DNA of 64,000 nt from the NCBI GenBank assembly GCA_021836225.1, contig JAKBJA010000117.1, positions 186,001 to 250,000 on the forward strand, given 5' to 3'. The position numbers were made by a program, and so were the translations under genes. Numbering within the stretch: the stretch's first letter is position 1; each line of letters starts with the position of its first letter. Source of the DNA: Pseudomonadota bacterium. GTDB lineage: Bacteria > Pseudomonadota > Gammaproteobacteria > Burkholderiales > Thiobacillaceae. Of the stretch, positions 43,177 through 50,590 are shown piece by piece. Under the pieces are notes generated by a model. It had not been told where the DNA came from. It did no database searches and saw nothing but the letters and a program-made list of their open reading frames with translations.

Positions 43177-43588
43177 GTTGTGGCTGAAGTCGTTTCATAT
43201 CGTGATGGTGGTCAGCTGGTTTGCCGGCCTGTTCTACCTGCCGCGCATCTTCGTCAATCTGGCGATGGAGACCAACGAGGCCGCCTATGATCGCCTGCTG
43301 CTGATGGCGCGCAAATTGTATCGGTTCGTCACGCCCATCATGCTCCTTACGCTGATTACCGGCGTCTGGCTGTGGCTGGCGTACTGGCTGCCGACGATGG
43401 GTTGGCTATGGCTCAAGCTTGCGCTGGTTGCCGGACTGGTGGGCTACCACCACGTCTGCAAAAAGCTGCTGCGCGCATTCGAAGCCAGACAGAACACCAA
43501 ATCGCATGTTTGGTTCCGCTTGTTCAATGAAATCCCGGTGATCGTGCTGCTGGCCGTGGTATTGCTGGTCGTGCTGAAACCATTTTAA
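43175..43588 (+). CDS. hemJ: HemJ/CopD-family membrane protein, probable protoporphyrinogen IX oxidase
   Basis: A 137-residue protein with four membrane segments and the UPF0093/HemJ pattern (WLKSFHIVMVVSWFAGLFYL, the first histidine being a likely haem ligand, then LYRFVTP and YHHVCKKLLRAF). HemJ oxidises protoporphyrinogen IX to protoporphyrin IX, two steps from haem. HemF upstream in the same pathway is at 2073. An AAAGG site precedes the ATG. The start codon overlaps that of the divergent TlpA-like gene. Confidence 0.78.
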   Translation: MLWLKSFHIVMVVSWFAGLFYLPRIFVNLAMETNEAAYDRLLLMARKLYRFVTPIMLLTLITGVWLWLAYWLPTMGWLWLKLALVAGLVGYHHVCKKLLRAFEARQNTKSHVWFRLFNEIPVIVLLAVVLLVVLKPF

Positions 43589-43607
43589 GAATTCTTGAGA
43601 GTATTTT

Positions 43608-44843
43608 TTGAAGCCCGAATCCCGTCGCACCAAAACGCCGCATCCCGTTCGCCCCGAGCGCGAGGCGCTGCCGCCTGCCAGCCACTTTGCCACCTGCCCG
43701 CGCGGGCTGGAGGCATTGCTTGAAACCGAGCTTGCCGCGGCCGGTGCGCAGGTGGTGCGCCAGGTGCCCGCCGGCGTGCTGTTCATGGCCGATGCCGCCG
43801 CCGAGATGCGTGCCAACCTGACCTCGCGCATCGCCACCCGCATTTTGCGCAAGGTCGGCTACACCCGCTATCGCAAGGAAGAGCACATCTACCGCGCCGC
43901 GCTCGACCTGCCGTGGCCGGAGTGGTTCGACGTGAACAAGACCATCGCGGTCAAGGTCGGCGCGCAGAACGCGCCGCTCAAGAGCCTCAACTTCATCACG
44001 CTGAAGATCAAGGACGCGATCTGCGACCGCTTCCGCGAGGAAACCCGCGAGCGTCCGAGCGTCGACACCGAAGCGCCCGACGTGCCGGTGTATGCCTTCT
44101 TCACCCCCGACGCGGTGACCTTCTACCTCGACACCAGCGGCGAGCCGCTGTTCAAGCGCGGCTTCAAGCGCGAGGCGAGCGCGGCGTCGATCAAGGAAAA
44201 CCTCGCCGCCGGGCTGCTCATGCTGTCCGGCTGGGAGCCCGGCACGCCGCTGCTCGACCCGATGTGCGGCGCCGGCACCCTCCTGCTCGAGGCGGCCGAC
44301 ATGGCACTGAACCGCGCGCCGGGGCGCAGCCGGCATTTCGCCTTCGAGCACTACCGTGACTTCGATGCAGCGCTGTGGAAGCGCATCAAGGACGAGGCGC
44401 AGGCGCAGGAAAAGCCGCTCACGCGCCTGCCCATTTTCGGCGCCGACCAGGACCGCTGGGTGCTCGACAAGGCGCGCAACAACCTCGCCGCCGCCGGCTA
44501 TGCCGACGCGATCGAGCTGAAGGTGTCGGACGCGCTCGAGCTGAAGGCCCCGACTCCGGTCGGTACGATCGTCACCAACCCGCCCTATGGCGAGCGGCTG
44601 GGTGAGGCCGAGGATCTGGCCGCGTGGTATCCGCTGCTGGGCGACTGGCTGAAGCAGAATTTCTCCGGCTGGGAGGCGTGGATCATTTCCGGCGATCCGC
44701 TGCTGCCCAAGCTGATCGGACTCAAGGCGAGCCGCCGCATTCCGCTGTTCAACGGGCCGATCGAGACGCGGTTTTTGCAGTACAAGCTGATTGCGGGTTC
44801 GATGAAAGTGAAAAAGCCGGATGCTGGAAGCAGCCAGCAATAA
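43608..44843 (+). CDS. rlmL: THUMP-domain rRNA guanine-N2 methyltransferase, RlmL-like
   Basis: A 411-residue SAM-dependent methyltransferase: THUMP-containing N-terminal part (about 20-170) and a Rossmann domain with DPMCGAGTLLLEA and the catalytic TNPPYGERLG. It matches the N-terminal half of E. coli RlmKL, which makes m2G2445 of 23S rRNA; the RlmK half is absent here. A TTG at 43608 after GAGAG appears to be the start. Confidence 0.85.
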   Translation: MKPESRRTKTPHPVRPEREALPPASHFATCPRGLEALLETELAAAGAQVVRQVPAGVLFMADAAAEMRANLTSRIATRILRKVGYTRYRKEEHIYRAALDLPWPEWFDVNKTIAVKVGAQNAPLKSLNFITLKIKDAICDRFREETRERPSVDTEAPDVPVYAFFTPDAVTFYLDTSGEPLFKRGFKREASAASIKENLAAGLLMLSGWEPGTPLLDPMCGAGTLLLEAADMALNRAPGRSRHFAFEHYRDFDAALWKRIKDEAQAQEKPLTRLPIFGADQDRWVLDKARNNLAAAGYADAIELKVSDALELKAPTPVGTIVTNPPYGERLGEAEDLAAWYPLLGDWLKQNFSGWEAWIISGDPLLPKLIGLKASRRIPLFNGPIETRFLQYKLIAGSMKVKKPDAGSSQQ

Positions 44844-44874
44844 TGGTGTCCTAACCCCTTCTGCATTAGGTCTT

Positions 44875-45702
44875 ATGGGAGCAGCTACTCGTTATCGAAG
44901 AAAGTTTTTGGAGGCTCATCCCCGGTGCGCCTTCTGCGCGGGCAAAGCGCCTGCTACGACAATAGAACATTGCCCGCCACGTGCCATGTTCCAGTTTCGT
45001 TTGTGGCCGGAAGGGTTTGAGTTTCCATCTTGTGAGCCGTGCAATCATGGGTCCGACGACGACGATTTGCTGATTGCAATGCTTGCCCGAATGGATCCAT
45101 TTGAACTCAAAGGCGACCTGGATGGAAAGCAGATGGGGCTTATGAAGGCGGTGAATCGGCAATTCCCCGGCCTGTTCGAAAAGATGATGCCTTCTGCGGT
45201 AGAAGCCCGTCGAAGTAATCGGGAGCTAGGGGTGCATCCGTCCCCCGGTCAGACACATCAAGAAGCTGGAGCAGTAAAAGTCCCTGAGGAGTTTCACACC
45301 GCCGTGAGTGTCTTCGCGCGGAAACTCTCTAAAGGCGTCTACTATCGTGAGGCTGGTAAGCCATTCCCAGATGACGGCTGCCTGCTTTTGAATTGGTTTA
45401 CCAATGCAGACATTCTTCGCAACGGTAAGTATCCTGTTTTCGATGTACTGAAGGGGCTTGATGGAGTTGCTCCTCCGCTTCAGCGAGGTGGAAGCTATTT
45501 GAACGATCAGTTTGAGTACAAGCTCTCTATATCTCCCGAGCAGGACATCTTTGTTCTGCAAGCGAGATTTGGGCATTCGTTCGGCCTTGTTGTCTTTGGT
45601 AGCACGCTCGTGGGGAAGTTAGAGGGGATGGTTACTCGGTTGCGCGAGCAGACGGAACGCAATGGGCCGTTCGCTGTGCTTCAGTCGCCTGTGCTCAATT
45701 AG
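44875..45702 (+). CDS. HNH-like zinc-motif protein of unknown function (orphan)
   Basis: A 275-residue protein. Near the N-terminus C18xxC21, the pair EH at 31-32 and C53xxCN57 match the treble-clef pattern of HNH nucleases (CAFCAG, TIEHCPPRAMF, CEPCNHG), followed by an acidic run SDDDD. The rest has no family that I recognise. Codon use is more AT-rich than the flanking genes, which suggests acquisition. Start chosen at 44875 after TTAGG; an in-frame ATG at 44821 would overlap the methyltransferase gene. No methylase, toxin or other defence gene is adjacent. Confidence 0.7.
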   Translation: MGAATRYRRKFLEAHPRCAFCAGKAPATTIEHCPPRAMFQFRLWPEGFEFPSCEPCNHGSDDDDLLIAMLARMDPFELKGDLDGKQMGLMKAVNRQFPGLFEKMMPSAVEARRSNRELGVHPSPGQTHQEAGAVKVPEEFHTAVSVFARKLSKGVYYREAGKPFPDDGCLLLNWFTNADILRNGKYPVFDVLKGLDGVAPPLQRGGSYLNDQFEYKLSISPEQDIFVLQARFGHSFGLVVFGSTLVGKLEGMVTRLREQTERNGPFAVLQSPVLN

Positions 45703-45725
45703 TGTGGAGGGCGACATGAGATATA

Positions 45726-45760
45726 GAAAAAACGGGGTGCCAAGCACCCCGTTTTCTTTT
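45726..45760. terminator. Bidirectional intrinsic terminator between the HNH-like gene and pilU
   Basis: A perfect 10-bp stem AACGGGGTGC/GCACCCCGTT with a CAA loop (45731-45753), with an A-run on the left and TTCTTTT on the right. It serves the plus-strand HNH-like gene and the minus-strand pilT-pilU unit. Confidence 0.92.
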
Positions 45761-45774
45761 CCATTCCCAACGCC

Positions 45775-46902
45775 TCAAACAATGTCGAGGTGATCCAGCC
45801 CCGCCATCATGTCGCGGCCCTTGGCTTCCTGGCCGTGCAGCTTGATCTGCAGGCGCAGGTCGTTGAGGCTGTCTGCGTTCCGCAGCGCGTCCTCGTAGGA
45901 AATCATGCCGGCTTCGTAAAGGTCGAACAGCGCCTGGTCGAAGGTCTGCATCCCGAGTTCGCGCGACTTCGACATGATTTCCTTGATCTCGTGGACCTGC
46001 CCCTTGAAGATCAGGTCGGCGATCAGCGGCGAGTTGAGCAGGATTTCCACTGCGGCGACGCGGCCGTTGGTGCCCTTGCGCGGGATCAGGCGCTGCGAGA
46101 TGAAGGACTTGAGGTTCAACGACAAGTCCATCAAGAGCTGGTCGCGCTTTTCCTCAGGGAAGAAGTTGATGATGCGGTCGAGCGCCTGGTTGGCGCTGTT
46201 GGCGTGCAGCGTCGACAGGCACAGGTGGCCGGTTTCGGCGAAGGCGATAGCGTATTCCATGGTGTCGCGGTCGCGGATTTCGCCGATCAGGATGACGTCG
46301 GGCGCCTGGCGCAGGGTGTTCTTCAGCGCCGAGAACCAGTTGTCGGTGTCGATGCCGACCTCGCGCTGGGTGATGATCGATTTCCGGTGCTCGTGCACGT
46401 ATTCGATCGGGTCTTCGACCGTGATGATGTGGTCGCAGGCGTTTTCGTTGCGGTAGCCCACCATCGCGGCCAGCGAGGTCGACTTACCGGTGCCGGTGCC
46501 GCCGACGAAGATCACCAGGCCGCGCTTGATCATCGCGACGTCGCGCAGGATGGGCGGCAGGTTCAGCTCTTCCATCTTCGGGATCTTGGTGTTGATCGTC
46601 CGCATCACGACGCCGACGCGACCCTGCTGCACGAACACGTTGACGCGGAAGCGGCCGATCTCGGGCGGGCTGATGGCGAAGTTGGATTCGTTGGTGGCCT
46701 CGAAATCCTTCCATTGCCGTTCGTTCATGATCGAACGCGCCAGTTCGCTGGTGTGCGCGGGCGTCAGGCTCTGGTTCGACACCGGGGTGATCTTGCCGTC
46801 GACCTTGATGGCAGGGGGAAAGCCGGCGGTGATGAAGAGGTCGGAGGCGTTCTTCGCCAGCATCAGGCGCAGCAGGTCGTGGATGGTTTTTTCAGCGTTC
46901 AT
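45775..46902 (-). CDS. pilU: Type IV pilus retraction ATPase accessory PilU
   Basis: A 375-residue GspE/PilT family ATPase with Walker A GGTGTGKSTSLA, the His-box region STLHANSANQALDRI and the PilU-type C-terminal tail. It assists PilT in pilus disassembly at the inner membrane. It lies 10 bases after pilT. Confidence 0.95.
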   Translation of the reverse strand: MNAEKTIHDLLRLMLAKNASDLFITAGFPPAIKVDGKITPVSNQSLTPAHTSELARSIMNERQWKDFEATNESNFAISPPEIGRFRVNVFVQQGRVGVVMRTINTKIPKMEELNLPPILRDVAMIKRGLVIFVGGTGTGKSTSLAAMVGYRNENACDHIITVEDPIEYVHEHRKSIITQREVGIDTDNWFSALKNTLRQAPDVILIGEIRDRDTMEYAIAFAETGHLCLSTLHANSANQALDRIINFFPEEKRDQLLMDLSLNLKSFISQRLIPRKGTNGRVAAVEILLNSPLIADLIFKGQVHEIKEIMSKSRELGMQTFDQALFDLYEAGMISYEDALRNADSLNDLRLQIKLHGQEAKGRDMMAGLDHLDIV

Positions 46903-46912
46903 CGTTCAGTCC

Positions 46913-47956
46913 TCAACCCATGAAGGCATCTTTGTTCTGCGCTGCGGCGCGCGCCACGTTCGAGGCGATGACGTTGCGCTTGACCAGGTCCTGGAGGTTC
47001 TGGTCGAGCGTCTGCATGCCCAGATTGCCGCCTGTCTGGATCGCCGAATACATCTGTGCCACCTTGTTCTCACGGATCAGGTTGCGGATGGCGGGCGTGC
47101 CGATCATGATCTCGTGTGCGGCGACGCGGCCGTTGCCGTCCTTGGTTTTCAAGAGCGTCTGCGAAATCACCGCGCGCAGGGATTCGGACAGCATCGAGCG
47201 CACCATTTCCTTTTCCGCGGCCGGGAACACGTCGACTACGCGGTCGATGGTCTTGGCAGCCGACGAGGTGTGCAGCGTGCCGAACACCAGGTGGCCGGTT
47301 TCGGCGGCGGTCAGCGCGAGGCGGATCGTTTCCAGGTCACGCAATTCGCCCACCAGGATGACGTCCGGGTCTTCCCGCAGGGCCGAGCGCAGGGCGTTGT
47401 TGAACGACAGCGTGTGCGGTCCGACCTCGCGCTGGTTGATCAGGCATTTCTTGCTCTGGTGCACGAATTCGATCGGGTCCTCGACGGTGAGGATGTGCGC
47501 GTACTGGTTTTCGTTGACGTAGTCCATCATGGCCGCCAGCGTGGTCGACTTGCCCGAGCCCGTCGGGCCGGTGACCAGCACGATGCCGCGCGGCTGGTCG
47601 GAAATTTCCTTGAAGATGGGCGGGGCGTTGAGTTCTTCCAGCGTCAGCACCTTGGACGGAATTGTCCGGAACACCGCGCCGGCGCCATACTGTTGGTTGA
47701 ACGCGTTGACGCGGAAGCGCGCCAGCGAGGGAATCTCGAACGAGAAGTCGATTTCCAGCGTTTCCTCGTACACCTTGCGCTGGCTGTCGTTCATGATGTC
47801 GTACACCATGCGGTGCACGTCCTTGTGGTCCATCGGCGGCAGGTTGATGCGGCGGATGTCGCCGTTGACCCGGATCATCGGCGGCAGGCCTGCCGATAGG
47901 TGCAAGTCCGACGCCTTGTTCTTGACGGCAAAAGCCAGCAGTTCAGAAATATCCAC
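46913..47956 (-). CDS. pilT: Type IV pilus retraction ATPase PilT
   Basis: A 347-residue hexameric ATPase with Walker A GPTGSGKSTTLA and the conserved AIRNLIRE motif. It depolymerises pili, giving twitching motility and DNA uptake. The GTG at 47956 gives the universal PilT N-terminus (DISELLAFAVKNKASDLHLS); a longer open frame upstream overlaps yggS antisense and was not used. Divergent from yggS. Confidence 0.97.
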   Translation of the reverse strand: MDISELLAFAVKNKASDLHLSAGLPPMIRVNGDIRRINLPPMDHKDVHRMVYDIMNDSQRKVYEETLEIDFSFEIPSLARFRVNAFNQQYGAGAVFRTIPSKVLTLEELNAPPIFKEISDQPRGIVLVTGPTGSGKSTTLAAMMDYVNENQYAHILTVEDPIEFVHQSKKCLINQREVGPHTLSFNNALRSALREDPDVILVGELRDLETIRLALTAAETGHLVFGTLHTSSAAKTIDRVVDVFPAAEKEMVRSMLSESLRAVISQTLLKTKDGNGRVAAHEIMIGTPAIRNLIRENKVAQMYSAIQTGGNLGMQTLDQNLQDLVKRNVIASNVARAAAQNKDAFMG

Positions 47957-48004
47957 GCGTGCCTCGTTCAGTGTTGGGTGGGGTTTTGTCAGATAATAAG
48001 CCCT

Positions 48005-48751
48005 ATGGATAACGGCCTTGAAACGCGCAAACTTGAGCCCGGCATGCCGCCGCGCGGCAGCACGGCAGATGCCCGTTTGCATGCCGTACAGGCACAGGTA
48101 GCGCGTGCCGCGGAAGAGGCCGGGCGCGATGCGGCGGAGGTGACCCTGCTGGCGGTCAGCAAGACCTTCGACGCGGCGGCCGTGCGCGGCTTGGCCGCCT
48201 GTGGACAACGCGAATTCGGTGAGAATTACCTGCAGGAAGCGCTGGACAAGCAGGCAGCGCTGCGCGATCTGCCGCTCGAATGGCACTTCATCGGGCCGAT
48301 CCAGAGCAACAAGACGCGGACGATCGCCGAGAACTTCAGCTGGGTGCACAGTGTCGACCGGCTGAAAATTGCCGAGCGTCTCTCCGCCCAGCGCCCAGCC
48401 GGCTTGCCGCCGTTGCAGGTGTGCATCGAGGTGAATGTCAGCGGCGAAGCCAGCAAGGGCGGGGTGGCGCCGGCCGAACTACCCGCGCTGGCCGCGGCGG
48501 TTGCGGCGCTGCCGGGTCTGCGATTGCGCGGTCTCATGGCGATCCCCGCGCCGACTTCCGAAGTGGCCGCCCAGCGTGCCGCCTTCCGGCAGGTGTGTGA
48601 ACTGTACGATGCGCTGCGCGCGCGCGGTCTTGCGCTCGACACCCTGTCGATGGGCATGTCGGGCGATCTGGAGGCTGCGATTCTGGAAGGTGCGACGATC
48701 GTTCGAATCGGCACCGCACTCTTTGGCGAAAGGATTAAGAAAAATGCATAA
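48005..48751 (+). CDS. yggS: YggS/PROSC family pyridoxal-phosphate homeostasis protein
   Basis: A 248-residue (or 235 from the ATG at 48044) PLP-binding TIM-barrel protein; PLP lysine in LLAVSKTFDA, also FGENYLQEA, WHFIGPIQSNK and LSMGMSGDLEAAI. It buffers PLP and influences amino-acid pools; no enzyme activity is known. It overlaps proC by 8 bases, in the classical pilT/yggS/proC/yggT neighbourhood. Confidence 0.93.
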   Translation: MDNGLETRKLEPGMPPRGSTADARLHAVQAQVARAAEEAGRDAAEVTLLAVSKTFDAAAVRGLAACGQREFGENYLQEALDKQAALRDLPLEWHFIGPIQSNKTRTIAENFSWVHSVDRLKIAERLSAQRPAGLPPLQVCIEVNVSGEASKGGVAPAELPALAAAVAALPGLRLRGLMAIPAPTSEVAAQRAAFRQVCELYDALRARGLALDTLSMGMSGDLEAAILEGATIVRIGTALFGERIKKNA

Positions 48752-49559
48752 AGTGAGTTTCATCGGGGGCGGCAATATGGCCGCCGCCATCATCGGCGGC
48801 CTGATCGCCAGCGGCACCCAGCCGACCGACATCGAGGTGGTGGAGATCAATGCCGATGCGCGGGCGCAGTTGTCCGCGCGTTTCGGTGTCGTGGTCCACA
48901 CGGATCTGTCGCAGGCGCGGCTGCATTCCCTGGTCGTACTGGCGGTGAAGCCGCAGACCCTGCCCGAGGTGGCGGCCGCGCTGGCGTCGCGCCTCGCAGG
49001 TCATCTGGTGATATCGATCGTCGCCGGGGTGCGGGTGGCCGACCTCGCGCGCTGGCTGGGTGGGCACCGGCGCATCGTGCGCACCATGCCCAATACCCCC
49101 GCGCTGGTGCGGGCCGGCATCAGCGGCCTGTATGCGCCGCCTGACGTCGACCAGGATGCGCGTTCGCAGGCCGAGGCCGTGTTGCGCGCCGTCGGCGGCG
49201 TGGTATGGGTGGAGGACGAATCCCGGCTGGATGCGGTCACCGCCGTGTCGGGCAGCGGGCCGGCCTATGTGTTCTATTTCATCGAATCGCTGGAGGCGGC
49301 GGCCGTGGCGCAGGGCCTGCCGGCCGCCACGGCGCGCCAGCTGGCGCTGCAGACCTTTTTCGGCGCGGCCAAGCTGGCGCTTGAATCGGGCGAGGAACCG
49401 GCGATGCTGCGCCAGCGCGTCACCTCCAAGGGCGGCACCACGGAACGCGGCCTCGCGGCGCTGGACGCGGCGGCGGTCAAAGCCGGCATTGGTCAGGCGG
49501 TGGAGGCAGCCAGCCTGCGCAGCGCCGAACTCGGTGACGAACTGGGACGCCTCGCATGA
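48744..49559 (+). CDS. proC: Pyrroline-5-carboxylate reductase
   Basis: A 271-residue Rossmann-fold enzyme with FIGGGNMAAAIIGG at the N-terminus and the C-terminal TSKGGTTERGLAAL. It reduces pyrroline-5-carboxylate to proline with NAD(P)H. Together with proA at 23043 it covers two of the three proline steps; proB is not in view. The ATGA overlap with yggT is seen. Confidence 0.97.
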   Translation: MHKVSFIGGGNMAAAIIGGLIASGTQPTDIEVVEINADARAQLSARFGVVVHTDLSQARLHSLVVLAVKPQTLPEVAAALASRLAGHLVISIVAGVRVADLARWLGGHRRIVRTMPNTPALVRAGISGLYAPPDVDQDARSQAEAVLRAVGGVVWVEDESRLDAVTAVSGSGPAYVFYFIESLEAAAVAQGLPAATARQLALQTFFGAAKLALESGEEPAMLRQRVTSKGGTTERGLAALDAAAVKAGIGQAVEAASLRSAELGDELGRLA

Positions 49560-50131
49560 TCTCGGGTGCACTGACCTTCTTGATCCAGACGCTGGGCAAC
49601 CTGTTCGTGGTCGCGGTGCTGCTGCGCTTCATGATGCAGCTGTTCCGGGTACCGTTTCGCAACCCCTTCGCCCAGTTCATCGTCGCCGTCACCGACTTTG
49701 CGGTCAAGCCCTTGCGCCGTGTGGTACCGGGCCTGTTCGGTCTCGACTGGGCCTGCCTGCTGCTCGCCTGGCTGGTCGAACTGGTGGTGGTGATGGCGGG
49801 GTACTGGCTGGACGGATTCCCCTTCGCCCTGGCGGGGGGCAAGGTGTGGCCGGTCATGCTCGGGCTGGCGGCGGTGCGGCTGGTCAGCCTGGCGGTGTAC
49901 ATGATCATCGGCCTGACCCTGGTGCGCGCGGTGCTGTCGTGGGTCAATTCGAATACCCCCCTGATGCCAGTGGTCTACGAGTTGACTGAGCCCTTCCTGC
50001 GTCCCCTGCGGCGCATCGTTCCCACTATCGCCAATGTGGATTTGACGCCGCTGGTGCTGTTCATCCTGTGCCAGTTGATCCTGATGGTGCCGGTGCTGGC
50101 GTTGGAGCGGGCCCTGCTTGGTTCACTCTGA
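49556..50131 (+). CDS. YggT family membrane protein
   Basis: A 191-residue protein with two copies of the YggT repeat, each with two membrane segments (FMMQLFRVPFRNPFAQFIVA; ELTEPFLRPLRRIVP). The family is linked to osmotic stress and, in plastids, to organelle or division functions; exact role unknown. Its stop codon's last base is the first base of the next repeat element. Confidence 0.93.
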   Translation: MISGALTFLIQTLGNLFVVAVLLRFMMQLFRVPFRNPFAQFIVAVTDFAVKPLRRVVPGLFGLDWACLLLAWLVELVVVMAGYWLDGFPFALAGGKVWPVMLGLAAVRLVSLAVYMIIGLTLVRAVLSWVNSNTPLMPVVYELTEPFLRPLRRIVPTIANVDLTPLVLFILCQLILMVPVLALERALLGSL

Positions 50132-50290
50132 TTCGGGTTCAAAACCAACCGTGACTTTGTCGACTTCGCCTTGCCCGCAAGGGGCAGGCCGTGGTTGTAA
50201 AGCCGCTGAAGCGGCAACAACCACGCTCTGCCGTGCTATTTGCACTGTCTTCGGCTCATCTTCGCGTCACAGTTGGTTGTGAACCCGAAT
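50131..50290. mobile_element. 160-bp terminal-inverted-repeat element containing a family B hairpin
   Basis: The outer ends are 25-base inverted repeats with two mismatches: left ATTCGGGTTCAAAACC..., right ...GGTTGTGAACCCGAAT. Inside, 50183-50232 forms the family B hairpin (GGCAG, CGTGGTTGT, GCCGC-TGAA-GCGGC, ACAACCACG, CTGCC), preceded by CCCGCAAGG as at 17828. There is no coding gene inside. It lies exactly between the yggT stop and the DUF167 gene, whose GTG start is inside the right end. Confidence 0.85.
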
Positions 50291-50590
50291 AAACCGCCGA
50301 TCTGGGCGCACCGCAATGGTGCGGACTGGCTGCTGGAATTGCACGTGCAGCCGGGCGCGAAGGTGACTGCCGCCGTCGGCGAGCATGGCGGCCGCCTGAA
50401 ATTAAAGATTGCTGCGCCGCCGGTCGATAACAAAGCGAATGCGCATCTGCTGGCCTGGCTGGCCGCGCAACTGGGGCTGCCGAAATCCGCGGTGCGCCTG
50501 GTGCGAGGCGAAACGTCCCGGCAGAAAACCGTTGCGGTGTGTGGCGCCGACACACCCTGGCGTGATATCGAGAAAAACACTCAAACATGA
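50279..50590 (+). CDS. DUF167 (YggU) family protein
   Basis: About 103 residues with the DUF167 core (LELHVQPGAKVTAAVGEHGG; IAAPPVDNKANAHLLAWLA; KSAVRLVRGETSRQKTV). Function unknown. The start is a GTG (50279) or TTG (50273), and both fall inside the right arm of the repeat element, so translation initiation signals now come from the element. The ATGA overlap with the next gene is intact. Confidence 0.85.
   Translation: MNPNKPPIWAHRNGADWLLELHVQPGAKVTAAVGEHGGRLKLKIAAPPVDNKANAHLLAWLAAQLGLPKSAVRLVRGETSRQKTVAVCGADTPWRDIEKNTQT

Noticed and set aside
44875..45702. Part of a restriction-modification or defence island
   Set aside because: The neighbours are an rRNA methyltransferase and pilus genes; no methylase, helicase or toxin partner is adjacent. 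Kept only as an orphan HNH-like gene.
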